Assembly (NCBI GenBank): GCA_021234535.1
Contig: CM037838.1
Coordinates: 31,225,969 to 31,289,968, forward strand
Direction of reading: 5' to 3'
Length of the DNA: 64,000 nucleotides
Source of the DNA: Stichopus chloronotus
Lineage: Eukaryota; Echinodermata; Holothuroidea; Aspidochirotida; Stichopodidae
The position numbers and the translations under genes were made by a program. This document shows, piece after piece, positions 13,066 to 25,522 of the stretch. Position 1 is the stretch's first letter. Every line of letters starts with the position of its first letter. The notes below the pieces were generated by a model, which was not told where the DNA came from, searched no databases, and worked only from the letters and a program-made list of their open reading frames with translations.

Positions 13066-14001
13066 CTAAGGAGGACACCTAGAATGACACATCCTCTAGC
13101 TATTGCCAAAACTGTATTACTTAAAGACAAAATAACCTAGCCTAGGCGTATTTATTTAAAGCAGAATGACACAATTCCTTAAATATAGCATACTGCTGAT
13201 GAAACCTGCCACACTTCTAGTTCTTTGATAAGGTTTTTCCACCCTTGCCCATAGGCTATGCTTCGTATCCTAATTTGAAATGTATTGTAACTTCAACAAA
13301 ACAACCCAGGATACACCTCAAAATACCACAATGTCTCCAAAATGATGATCCACCTGCTAGACATGAACTTATATGATGCATATACCTCATGGCTACTGCT
13401 ACTCTGCCATTTCACCTTGCCGTACGACTCCACAAAAGTTACAGGGAGTCAATTTAGGTACATAACAATACTTCCAAGTTAACGGCAGAAATTTTGGGTT
13501 CACGCTGTGCTCGATTTTAAAATGACAGGGGACAGCACAGAAAATCTGTTCACATCACTACATTTTTGAGGTACTGCTTGTACTAATAGTTATACCATAG
13601 CTAGCCTAAATGAGTTTGGACTTAGTTTTACCAACTTCACAATCATCAAATCCTTAGGTGCGTCATTCTAGGTGCTACCATGCTACCAGTACTATCACTT
13701 ATTAGAAATCTGGATGCGTAGTAAAAATTGTTGAGGCGGGGTATTCGTACCAGCAGATCATGTATTACTATCAATTATGGTAACTTAGGATTTGTCTTAA
13801 TTCTGTCCCCAGGTCCAGCAAGTCCATAACATCTGGCTTTCCAAGGAAGGTTAGGCCTCATAGCTTACACTAAGTTACAGTCCGAACTTCACAATGACCA
13901 GTGCGATTGAGGCCTAGACTAGAGGAAACAGATCCTAGGCCTAGCCTAAGTTACATCCGTTTAGAAAAGGCTATTCAAGTTAAAAAGTATTTAAACTCAC
14001 T

Positions 14002-14216
14002 GCTTCAAATAAGGACGAAAGTCAAGCACGCTTTTTGAGTGGTCTTGGATAAAGAGTATGGCCCCGTCCGTTAACTGTCACAGTTACCGTCAGACTAATA
14101 AACAGGCAGTTTGTGTTTATTGTCAAATTCACAAATCTCGCAGAGGTGATGATGCGGTTGCTGCTCCAGCGTGATAATACTGACGGACTATATCGTGGGA
14201 TTGTTGTGTCTATCAT
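14002..14216 (-). promoter_or_regulatory. candidate GLUL 5' noncoding exon and promoter area
   Basis: GLUL's first coding exon starts at an acceptor, so a noncoding exon must lie to its right. At 13996-14001 a minus-strand GTGAGT follows sequence ending in GAAGCA, a good donor. The stretch from about 14.0 to 14.5 kb has more CpG than its surroundings. I see no clear TATA box. The 5' boundary is a guess. Plus-strand GTAAGT motifs at about 14254 and 14375 leave open a divergent transcript. Confidence 0.3.
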
Positions 14217-15640
14217 GCAATTTCAATTCAGTGAGCACGTGGCGGGAGATACGGGTAAGTAAAACCGCACGTCAGAAACTGACGCAGTTGAAAAACACTT
14301 GTCACTACGGTACGTAAACACCCGCACTTGTTAGCGTGAGTTGGCTGAAGTTGGTGTACCGGATCAAATAACAGTTAGGTAAGTGTATCTGCATTTTCGA
14401 CGTTGTCGCACGCAGTGAACATTCCATGCGAGTCAGCCAGAAAGCCCGACGTCAACTAATACTGTAATTTGATTGGTTGAGAGCAGTAACTGCTGGTAAG
14501 TGTGGTGCACGTTACATGCAATGGATGCATGATACGCCTTCCGATGTAAACAACCAAAAATTACATTACATGAAAATAATTATGACTGTCTGGATTTCCG
14601 AAAGCAGTGTCTGCTATGCATGGCCCGTGAAAAATGAATGGAAATTTTCAAACGAGAAAAATTATAGGGGGCGAGAGTAAAGAAGCTGCCATTCATGTTC
14701 CTCATGCGCAAATATGCTTAACCTGTACGAGGGTGTGTACTGAAGGCCATCCCATATGCCGTCAAATCACGAAGATGCAGTGGCATCTCCGTAGTCAAAC
14801 GTCACACATTAACCCGGCGGTTACACGGGTTCTCCTGTTTATTTCCTTGGGGTGCGGATATGGAGGACATGATGCTGCATTTATCTTTTTCAGTTCGAAA
14901 GTAAATAATGTTTCTTACATGTAGCCCTGGAAATAAAACTTCTTGGCAAAATGTTTGGAGGATGTCAACCAGCTCTATGTTTTTGTAACCCTTCTTCCTT
15001 TGAACCCATGCCGGTGTAGTTCAGCTGAAGCAGTTGCAAGGACTGGAAGGCAAAATTGTGAGAATACCCCCTGCAAAAGCCACTTTTGAAGAGTTCAGAA
15101 CAACTAAAAAAAACATCTCGCCGAATGCCGGCCGACCAATTTTCCACATTTTGACTTAGCCTAATGTTCTAACTCGCTAAACTGAAAATTTTCAGAATTC
15201 TGCCAGTTTGACGAGTAATTCATGTTGGCAATTGGCAATTTTCCGAATTTTTGTCATATGTTGAAGAGCTGTTTTCTCTTGCAAAATGTCCTTCTTTCTG
15301 AGCTTGACAGACTGGCGAGTTTATAGATCTCCCCAAAATGTTAGTATTTTCCGTAAGTCTGTCAGTTTTGATAAGATGCTGAATAATATCATAAAGTGAC
15401 AAAGCCCGAATAGCGGCGTGCGGTGCGCCGTGTATTCTTCCTTTACATGTCTCCTTTACGAATCGGCGAATTGACACAAGAAATGGAAGCCTATGGCAGC
15501 GAACAGCTGCAGTCGTCATGGGTAACTTATTCCTGAAGGATCTTAGCTAAACAAAGGATCTAACTCCGTGAAGTACCCGGTACATGTACTCTTCATGTAG
15601 GCTCTCATTTTACGCACAAAAGTGTTACTGCATTTCAAAC
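14217..15640. other. intergenic stretch without a recognised gene
   Basis: I find no exon that can be assigned. A 99-codon open frame on the minus strand at 15220-15519 has ordinary composition, but I recognise no domain and can place no splice partner. It could be a transposon relic. Confidence 0.4.
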
Positions 15641-16510
15641 GCAGTGGAACCAATTACATTTTCTCTAAGTAATTGAATTGAATTGAATTGAAATTTATTT
15701 GTTTTATCACGAGAATATGTACAAATGTGAAAGGAAGTCCCGCAAAAAACACAAGAGGAGGGCTCCCTGAAAAAGAAAGAGGAAAAGAATTGACCGTTGA
15801 AAAAGAAAGAAAGAAAAAGCCTTCTAGGGGCGTGAAGAAGAAGAAAAAAAAAAACTGTCCCTAATTTGACCTGCTAAGAGGAGCTGGTATCAATGCAGCT
15901 AGCGGATTTTCCTGCAAATATCAAAAGAGAAAATATCTTGCAAAGAAATCCTCAGAGTGCCTATGACCTTCCAAGTTCATTTTCTCCCAGCAGCAATCGT
16001 AGTTCGATCCTCCAAGGTTACACGCGTAAGTCGTTCCTATCTTAGGGTCATTCACGTTGTAGCTCAGGAAAAGTGGTCACTTGCCCAACCGTGTGTCATG
16101 CGTCATCGACAATTGTCTTCAAAACTGAAACTGGGCTGGTAAAATGGACGCTCTAATAAACCAATGGCAGTATAGAGGAAGCTCATCTAGGTATAGGTAA
16201 AAAATATGCATCCGTTTCACAATTTGAGTTTCACACACTAAAGAGTTACTGCATTTCAAACGCAGTGGAACCAATTACGTTTTGTCTTAATAATTGACCC
16301 TTGAAACAAAAAAAAAAAGAAAGAGAGAAAAAAAAAAACTGTCCCTGATTTGACCTAAGTGGAGCTGGTGTCATGCATTATCGACACATTGTTTTAAAAA
16401 TTAGAACCGGGGCTGGTAAAATAGACGCTCTTATAGACCAATGGCAGTAGAGGAAGCTCATCTAAGTGTATGAAAAATATATGTATCCGTTTCATAATTT
16501 TAGTTTGACC
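15625..16510. repeat. imperfect tandem duplication, copies about 15625-16240 and 16241-16510
   Basis: Both copies start 'gttactgcatttcaaacgcagtggaaccaattac' and share 'aactgtccctaatttgacct', 'gagctggt', 'ggctggtaaaat..gacgctct', 'accaatggcagta' and 'gaggaagctcatcta'. Copy 1 has about 117 extra bases (15676-15792) and about 200 more (15888-16095). Confidence 0.8.
15671..15792 (-). mobile_element. LINE-like 3' tail inserted in one arm of the duplication
   Basis: On the minus strand the segment ends in repeated AATTC units after an AATAAA-like stretch, a common form of LINE 3' end. AATTG stands on both sides (15671-15675 and 15788-15792). The sister copy at about 16290 has one AATTG and no insert. 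No protein-coding part is left. Confidence 0.5.
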
Positions 16511-18144
16511 CCGGGACACTTTTTCGATGTTTGAATTGTAACAATTCAACATCGACGTGTAGGAGGAGAGGGGGGGGGGGGGGGGGGGAGGTTCTGATTC
16601 GTGCGTGTATAGTGAAAAGGTTAGGTAGGCAAGCCATACTTAGACAGGGAGCCCACAAAATTTGTTCATGTGAAATGGGTAATTAATTTGAAAGTCTGGT
16701 TATCTACATATGTAACGCCAAGTATACTTTATGCAGTAGTAGTTTCAGGGCTGTGTCTTATCTCAATCAGACTGATTTGAACTGTTCTAATGAAAATATA
16801 TCACGAAAGGACTGAGTGATACCAGTCAGATTGTCCACCCTTCGCCCAATGTCATTCAACCAACATGGGCTGATCGATGGATGGTCACTTAGCCAAACTG
16901 ACCCTCTAATCGGATTTGAACTTACAACGAATTATTAAAGCCGAAAGGTATGATCATCCCGAGTTTGCTCAAGTCTGTGGTTACCAAGAGCCGAAGTGGC
17001 TTAGTTAGGCTATTTTCCGAGGGGAGAAAGGTATGGGAATTCCCCGTCCCCCCCCCCGGAAATTTTTTTTGAGGGTCACACATGTTTGTGGACTAATTGG
17101 AAAGCGAGGGGGTGCACTTTACTGGGTATGAGCTGCTCTGAGCCTATGTGACTTCTGACAGGAGGGTGATCACCATTCTGGGGAGGAGTCTAATGGGAGA
17201 GAGTCTTAGCTCCCCTTAGCTTTAATTTTGAAGAATGGGTAGGGGACATAGTGAATATTTTCTACCATAAAGAAAAGTTGCAATCGTAAACCTTGCAAAT
17301 GCGTTTCAGTGTGTGGACGCATGGGGTATCTTAAGGGTTTCCGTTTCATGTAGCATTCGGGTTGTATCTGGCTAAACTGGATTTGTGTTGTTCATACTAT
17401 TACACACCCCTTGAGTACTTTCTTTGATACACACCCCTTACTTTCGTAAATAATCAATTTATGAGGCTAATTCGTATAGGCAAAACAGCGTTTTTTATCC
17501 CAAATTTACTTAAATTACAAGATGAATAGGCCTACCTGAAGTCGCAAATCGGCTAAACCCGTTTCTTTGAGCTGTGCCACGGTGTCATAGGTGGCAGGTG
17601 GAGAAGAATTGGTTTATTAAGATCTGTAGTTTCGTCGTAAACCGGTGATTTTTGGCATGACGTGGCCCATTATTTTGGAGAAATTTCCAAATTATGCTGT
17701 CACAAAATTTTAAAAGATCACAAGACATGTATTTCGAATAAAAATCAGCATTCCATGAGTTGTTTATACCTACATATCATTTCAAAAATGTGACAAAATA
17801 ATTTTTTTACATATTTTTATTTATGAAAATATTCCCCCATGATTAAGCTTACCTTAATGGGAACAATTTAGATATATAAAATGAGCAAGTGGTGGCTTTG
17901 TGTACAGAACTTTCCGATATTGGGAGGTGGGTGCAGGTGGGGGTTGGGGGGTTCCCCTGGTCACAGAGCTACGTCACTACATAGGCATAAATTACACACT
18001 GGAGAATGGTGCTTTGATTTGAAATAAAGAATAAGTCAAACATTTTTCAAGTAAATGTAGAAATAAATAATGCTGGCGGTATGGATAGTTTACCATACAT
18101 ATTACACCTGCATGAGTTGGACAAGTACGCGTGTGTGCGGGTGT

Positions 18145-18175
<31 letters not shown>

Positions 18176-20830
18176 TTGAGCTAGTACAAGTCACCAGCTG
18201 CAGTCATTTGTGACATCAATGACTACAAGAATAGGTGAAGGCATACAGATGATGTTTACCGGTATGTGATTGCCAGCCCGCATATACGTGTTTAACTAAA
18301 TGCATACAATAACGTTTTTCAGAACCAGCATTCTAGTATACCGTGTAGTATCGAAGCCTGGTCCGTGAAGTGGATTATATAGCACGTGTGACAAAACAAC
18401 TGCATGTGGTCCATCATTGTAGCAGAGGATCTATTTACCAAAGGCGCAGGGAGCGTGGGGGCAAAAACGTCAGTCAGAAACATGAAAGCAGAGCAGATAA
18501 TGGTTCTAACCCCCTCCCCACCCAGTTTCCAAGGACGAAAACCCCAAGTTCACAAGGCTAGAAAGAATGGGAAGTACCATGTCCTGCACTAAGGGACATT
18601 TTTATTACAAATTTTCTCTGCGATATGGTTCACGCCAACCAATGGTGGGGCGCTCCGCTTAGACAGAGTCGTTACTGCTCACTCCACACTTTCGCCGTTT
18701 GTCTGCCCACCCTTTCTGTGATTCAAAAGTCGAAACCACTGATGATTAGGCCTGATAAGGCACCCCTCCCCTCCCCACACAAACACTGGCCGGTGCTCTG
18801 TTATCACCAAAATGTGTGCTTCTTGAAGGATTAATTATCATGGCAGTTTTTACGAAGTATTTTTTCTTTGACAAAATAATAAATACTGATAAATGAATCA
18901 GAAAATATGAATAAATAATTATCACAAATTCAGACATTTGATTCAACTAAACATCATCTCAGGATCTCTATTTCTTCGAAAATTTACCAAAGGGGAAGGG
19001 ACATTTCCTCCCTACGAATCCTTCCCCCCCCCCCAGGGCGGCGAACACAGTCCACAGGGTTCATCCTCTCAGTCCCCGATTTTCTAGAGTATCGGCATGA
19101 TATGGATATGAGTTCGGGTTTCTTTTTTGTTTAAGGTGCATTGGTGTCTTTTGAATCTAGTGAGTATAGTGCTTATTTAAATGGCGGATTACATTTCTTA
19201 ATTTTGTTTTGATATGGTTGTGTTCACTTGGGAACTTGCCATTAATTTGGAATTCAATATCCTTTTTCTTTATATCCTTTTTCTTCTTCAATTAAACTGA
19301 GTTGCTAAGTTCGATTTCATTCTGTCATATGCTGAATAGCGAATGAACTGTTGTGATAATTATAGCATGCTTGAAATTCTGTTTTACAGATGCCAACATA
19401 TTGCTTTGATTTGGCGCTTCAATTGTCAGTGACTTGTCTGCAGGGTAAATATGGAATTGCTTCCACAATGGCCTCTCAGAGGGCATTGTCCTTTTTCATA
19501 AGAGTTGCATTGCCTTTGTTCTTCTTTTGCTGCCTCCCGCCAGCTGCTTAAAAAAGAAAAAAAAACTTTGCTTGATGTTTCACTAATAGCCTACTTTAGT
19601 TGGTTGCATGCGGAATGTTTCTCATCATAATGTGAATAGGAGAAGGGAGCTGATTTGAGTTTACATGTAGTTGTCAGCTACCTTTGTCACTTTTAGTCCA
19701 TGTTTCTTGAAGGTCTTGCACGAAACAAATTTGTCCTGTGTTTAATGCCGCCCAACAATATATGGATTATTATGCTCTTTAAAAAATCAGCACATTTTCT
19801 TTGGATCACATTTCCTCTAACCTCAAACGTGACCCATCCGCCACATCAACCACATTCGCCTCTACATATCGATATTCACCTAAATACAAGTAGAGCCCCC
19901 TCACCATCAAAACCGCCTTCTGTGGATACTTTAATTAGCCATGATTTCGAATTTCCAATTGCAAGGATTTGGCTAGGCAGTTGTTCCTGACACTCTTTCT
20001 TTTTTTTTCTACATACCCTTTTAAGGTGATCACCAGTTTAGATACTACTCCACCATTTATCCCTCCATTGGCTGGACTTCTTAAGTATATAGTAACCTTC
20101 GAGCCACCTCGTGCACACAAAGTCAGTCATATCAAACATTCCCTATTCATCGTGTGAAAGGATTGGCGTATTACGAATTTCCATATGTTTACCATTCAGA
20201 TTTTGAGCTAGAAGGGGTGGAAGTTTAGAGTGGAGGTCCCGCCCGCTCGACAAGGCACTTCGACCAAAATATCATTCCCAAACCTTTGATTTTCTACAAT
20301 AATTTCAATCCACTTCAATCGTCCTCATTTTCACATCATCTAAATTTTAATTAATGCTCGTTAATATCCTAGTAACAAAAAATGTATTGATGAAAAAAAA
20401 AAAGTATTGATGATGACCAAAAACGTGATGAAGTGATTGCCCTGCCTCATCTCAGGTACTTTTCCCAAGCAAGGTTAACAAAACTTTTGTGATCCGTAAG
20501 ATATACCCTTTCAAATGCAAAAAGAATTATCCATGTACATTTTTAGCTAAATACCACCAAATACAGGTCACTATAAGGCTACTGTCTGGGCCCCTGTACA
20601 CGATAAAATTGATGTCATGCCCATTTTGACTATTAGTGAGTCTTAGTGGATATTTTCCAGTTAAAGTTGTCTAAGTACCTTTCAGCTAATAAGTGCATTT
20701 TTTTGCTTGATCAATTGCTCAGTCATTCTACTGGTCCTGCAATTCCTGTAACTTCCTATGTATTTTTGTTCTCCCTATTAATCTGCCCTTTTAACCAAAT
20801 TTGCACTATTTTTTTTTTGCTTTTTTGTAT
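16511..20830. other. intergenic stretch: low-complexity tracts, no recognised gene
   Basis: I see no coding exon here. It holds a 19-base poly-G run (16570-16588), a TG tract leading into 17 G (about 18136-18175), and C-rich and T-rich runs. Open frames are short, strand-ambiguous and AT-biased. Confidence 0.5.
18136..18175 (+). repeat. (TG)n followed by poly-G
   Basis: Alternating GT repeats pass directly into a run of 17 G (18159-18175). Such tracts are prone to length change. Confidence 0.9.
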
Positions 20831-20839
20831 TCTCTTTTC

Positions 20840-20965
20840 TGCTATTTTCATGAGTTCAAGAATGGTTTAATTCCTGATGTTTGCAGACAAGTTAAACTGT
20901 ACGGTCAATTGATGAGGACATGTTCCTCCTTATGTTCACTGATGTAATTAGAGCACCATGGTATG
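20840..20965. repeat. duplicated module E1, copy 1
   Basis: It matches 22185-22315 through 'catgagttcaagaatgg', 'gcagacaa', 'ggtcaattgatgaggaca', 'tccttatg' and the end 'agcaccatgg'. Confidence 0.7.
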
Positions 20966-21284
20966 TAATAGGCACATGACAAGTTGCTGCTCATGTTGCC
21001 ACGCCACATAGTGGACATGTTGGATGATTTTGTCCAAAAGTTGATCTCGTGGAAATGCCTGTACAGTATGTCAAATGGTAAGAGTACAGGTATGGATCCA
21101 ATGGGGGGGGTTTCTGGGTTCAGAACCCCTCACCTTTTTTGCCACAACAACTTTACCAATATGCAAAAAATAGCGTAATGGGTTTACCACTGTAATAGAG
21201 GCATACTATTTTTTCATACCACATTGAAACTTTTTATCAAATAATCTGCCATGATCCTTTGTTGGGGAACCACATTCAGGCACC

Positions 21285-21595
21285 GAGTCTGCTAAATCAT
21301 AATGCGACTGCTAAATCATAATAGTGTTGGCCTATCAAAAATTAGAAGACAGATAGAGATAACTGGACTGTATCCCAGAGTGGTTGTATGTCTTCTCTTC
21401 GTATAGACGTCTAGAGATATACTTAAGGGATAAGATGTGAGAAAACAATGTAATCACGATTGCAATCATGATTACGTTGCAATGTAATTGTAATTGATTA
21501 CTTGAATCTTAGCTGTAATTGTAATCATAATTGTAAAATCTGAAGAAATTGTAATTGTAATCGACTACATTCAGATGTAACAGCCCCAAACTTGC
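21285..21595. repeat. duplicated module E2, copy 1, with an AT-rich TAATTGTAATTG core
   Basis: It matches 23505-23725: 'tctgctaaatcataat', 'gataactggactgtat', 'tatgtcttctctt', 'gaaaacaatgtaatca', a run of 'taattgtaat' units and 'acattcagatgtaa..gccccaa'. Copy 1 carries more of the TAATTG units. Confidence 0.7.
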
Positions 21596-22184
21596 CCCCC
21601 AGGCCAAATGTGTAGGATGCGTCCTGCATGCAGTGACGGTCGTTCTTAAAGTTTCAACAAAAATACCCCACAAAATCAGAGGTGGTGTGGGGTTTATCTT
21701 GTATCAGACCCTGTTCACTGATCTGTGCCTCGAAGCTATATTCTGCTCACACTGCGTGAGAAACCAATTAGCCTGAGTATTTGTTTACCGTAGAAGTTAT
21801 GCCAGACAGCTTATGTAACTTGCTTCATTTAGCTCTGTTGCTTCTATCATATAGATGCCAGATATTCCAGAAAGTAGATCTGGTGCTGTTAATCAATTAC
21901 TCAGAGGGAAGGTTGAGTGCATCGGTTTTCAGTGCACTGGACTTGTTTCCTACCTAGGGCAATAAGGTGTAATCAGGCAAATAGAGAGCCTGCCAGATGT
22001 TTTAAGAAGGAAAGTTTCATCATGCAGCAGCAATAGCATTCCTTGACTCCTGGGTCCCAACCTACATGTTGGGATCATCAAACCTTTTGTACCTTTTGAG
22101 CTGATTAAACTCTCTGGGCTCCCGGATTAAAACTTGATAGCTGCAAACTCAAACTGTCCAGGCTTGGGGTAATCATAATATCTT

Positions 22185-22315
22185 TTCTGGTATTTCCATG
22201 AGTCCAAGAATGGGGTGATACCTTTTATTGGCAGACAAATTAGTTATACTGTGCGGTCAATTGATGAGGACACATTCTTCCTTATGGTCACTGGTGTCGT
22301 TCCAGCACCATGGCC
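22185..22315. repeat. duplicated module E1, copy 2
   Basis: This is the partner of 20840-20965. Both copies run into 'agcaccatgg'. Confidence 0.7.
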
Positions 22316-23504
22316 AGTCTAGCTTATACTTATCCATTATTCAATTGTGCAAAGAAATTTGTCTGTAAATTGGTCAATATCTGATGGATTTTCATGAAAA
22401 CTGTGCCTTTTTTCAACATTTTAATGATAAATTTGCTTAATATTCCAAAATGTGTTTTCATGGTGCATTAAAGAGACCTTAGCATATTGGGAGTGTGTAG
22501 CTGTTGATCTATACAGTCAGGTCTACAGTTGTGAGTTCTGTGTACAAGGCACTATAGCCCATATAAGCCTGGTTGATGCATGATCTACTTTGCCAATGTT
22601 GGTATGAAAAGCTCTGTAAAACCTTATATTTGCTATACAAAACACTGCTATCCCTATAAATCCCTATTTTTGGATGAATGTACATATTTCATCCTATAGT
22701 ATGCTTACAGAGCAAGAAAGCCTGAATGCAACATATGAAGTAAATTAAACTTAATGCCAGTTTCAATGACTTATATTAAAGGAGATGGAAAGTTAGGAGT
22801 TTTGACAATGTTACATGAGATTATGAGAGAGTAACATTTGGTGAATACCATTACCAAATTTCATTTAAGTATGTTGCTTACTTTCCAAGACATTGTAATT
22901 TGAATGTTCATAAACATTAATCAGGAAGCTGCCAATCTGAGAATGTGATGGCATTGCCTTTGGGCATTTACTTTGGGAAGATGTTTTGTCAAACACTTCT
23001 GCTTCATTTCCATACTGTATATTCCCAGGCTTTGCTTTTTCCTTTAAGCTTCCATGAGTGTTGAGACTAGAGATACTCCTAGTGACAGTTATTTTACATT
23101 TTGGTGCCTTAATAATATTTAAGTGGTATCAGTACTTTTCAATGTTCTCTGTATGTTGTTTCTTACACTACATTTATGAATAATAAATCTTTACAGTGTT
23201 TTCAACAGATTTTCAAGAGAGAAATGCAATCACACATTGAGTGCATACGTGATCAATAGTTGTTTGTAGGGAACCAGTTTCAGGGAAGGGTTCCACCTCG
23301 CCCCCAGAAATTTTTGATAATTGAGATACACAATGGTGTCACTAAGAGATGATTTTAGTTTTATTTCAAATGTCAAGGGTCTATTGTCAACTTTTGTTTC
23401 TGCCGAACCAAGTTTTTCGAGAGGGAGAGCAGTATTTTTTGAGGACATTTTTCAGGGGGGCTGGGATGCATTATTTGGTTGGCACTAGGATAGCAGTGCT
23501 TTAA

Positions 23505-23725
23505 CCCACATCTGCTAAATCATGATGTTGTCAGCCGATCACAAATTAGAAGAAGACTGAGATAACTGGACTGTATGAAGTTTTGTATGTCTTCTCTTGG
23601 TAGACCTCTATAGGTATATCTGCAGAAAAGATGTATGAAAACAATGTAATCATAATGTAATTGCAATGTAATTGTAATCGTAATCAATTACATTCAGATG
23701 TAATTGCCCCAAGCTTGACTCAGTC
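23505..23725. repeat. duplicated module E2, copy 2
   Basis: This is the partner of 21285-21595, with fewer TAATTG units. E1 and E2 keep the same order and orientation in both places, but the gap between them differs (about 0.3 versus 1.2 kb). Confidence 0.7.
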
Positions 23726-24095
23726 TATCAAGGATCTGAATGCAATACCAAACTTTATACCAGAAATCTCACTGTAACAATAAACCTAAACTTAGCAAGT
23801 ACCTAAAAATTACAAAAAAAAAACAAACTTTATAGTAGGAATTTCACAGGAGTAAGGATCTCAATGTAACAAATAACTCAGTGGCAGATATTTTAATGTA
23901 GCCAGGATCCCAATGTAACAAGTTGGTAGCAGATATCTCAATTAACAAGTACCTCAACATTATAAGAAACTAGATAAGAGAATTTCACAGTAGCAAGGAC
24001 CATCAACATAACAAGAAAGTTGATGAGTGGAAATTTCGCTGTAGAACTCAATGTAACAAGAAACTTTGTATTCAGAAACTCACTGTAGCTGCAAC
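23725..24095. repeat. degenerate tandem repeats (CTCAATGTAACAAG type)
   Basis: Phrases such as 'ctcaatgtaacaa', 'gaatttcacagtagcaagga' and 'agatatctcaa' recur with variable spacing. No reading frame is supported. Confidence 0.5.
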
Positions 24096-24104
24096 ATCAT
24101 GGCA

Positions 24105-24450
24105 AGATTAAAGGGACACATTGAATACCTTTGTGAAAGTTGGCTTATTTTCCAAAACCTGTCAAATTTCCTTCACATATTAATGACAAATGATCAAAAT
24201 AAGAGTATCCCCATGTGTTACATAAAAATGTACATCATAAAGGATTCAATTTGGTTTTGAAAATTTGTGACCAGACACTTTCTGCATTTGAATATATTTA
24301 CTGAGTAGAACACAGCCTAGTTCAATGTAGCGTCAAGAACTCAGAAAATGTGACGGGTTTTCAGAACTATTGGACGTGACACTAATTACAAACACTGTTC
24401 TGTGTTTGTACCTTTCAAAATCAAATTTATCAATACCAACTTAATGAGCC
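24105..24450. repeat. interspersed repeat, family C, inverted copy 3
   Basis: The reverse complement of the 12.2 kb copy is recognisable: 'ttaaagggacac' at the start, 'aacctgtcaaatttccttcacat', 'tgatcaaaataagag' and 'ccccatgtgttacata'. Confidence 0.6.
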
Positions 24451-25522
24451 CTTTTCAACTTCAGAGTAAGAACTTCACTGTACGAAGAACCAAACTGTGA
24501 ATTAAGCGTTTTCTGATAAACAGATGTGGTAGTAATACAATACATCCTAACAATTGAAATATTCATAGCTGTCTTCCTAGCAGTACTTACTAGTACATAG
24601 CTCTTACTTTGGTGAGATTTTGAAAGGTTTTTAAACGTAAATACACAGTAACTTTTTCATGGTCATTATTTAATTATGTTTCCATTCACACATGTTATGA
24701 ATCTGTGTTTCAATACCTCTCAAATGATATAAAACTTATAGATTTTAAGCACCCATCTCATCCTGAAAACAGCGACTAATGATAGCCTACTTTCTTAACT
24801 TCACAATTATATGTCTGTAGGCAGCCACACTACTAGTTTAGCGTTTGCCTTCCATCATCATGAATGCTGCCACATATTCCTTTTTTAAGATTCTGTAATG
24901 TTGGAAGAAACCACACTGCTTCATTCAAATGGAACATGGTTGCTTAAACTTTCAAATATGCTATGATCTTGAACTATTTGCTGAAAACCAACATTTTCAT
25001 TCCAAAAATGTGATTTTTTTTCCCCCCCTTTACCCGAAGATGATTTGCGAAACCATATAACGAACATGATTAACATAAACAGGGGGGTGTGTTAGTGACA
25101 TCGAATGTAATTGGCTGACCATTATGAATGGCACATACTAACAGCTATTCAGTATCATAGTAGATTGTTAACCTTTGTACATGTTTGTTGTGCTCTGTTC
25201 AATGGCAGTTCATTACGGGCAATGTCACCGAACAGTTGAAAAATAATATTACCAAAATAGTCATACCTGAGCCATTCATTCACAGATTTGCAATAATTTT
25301 TGTTTTGTTGGTAGGATTATTTCACACCATATTTTCTTGGGACATATTTAAACAGAATTTATCTTTCTATTTTTTTTTTCATGTCAATAGGCTGATGTAG
25401 GTAGATTACCTATGACAAAAACAGACTCATATTGTCTCCCAACTACGTAAACTCTCTTGTGATCCTTGGTTTCATACATTGAAGTATATCAACCTATATT
25501 GCCTCTTATTCATATTGGAAAT
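24451..25522. other. region downstream of ANAPC5, probably including its 3' UTR
   Basis: No exon is recognised between the repeats and the ANAPC5 stop. I see no single convincing polyadenylation signal, so the transcript end is not placed. Confidence 0.35.

Noticed and set aside
20646..20870. Plus-strand frame that looks like membrane segments
   Set aside because: T-rich sequence encodes Phe and Leu by chance; no start context, splice site or family match.
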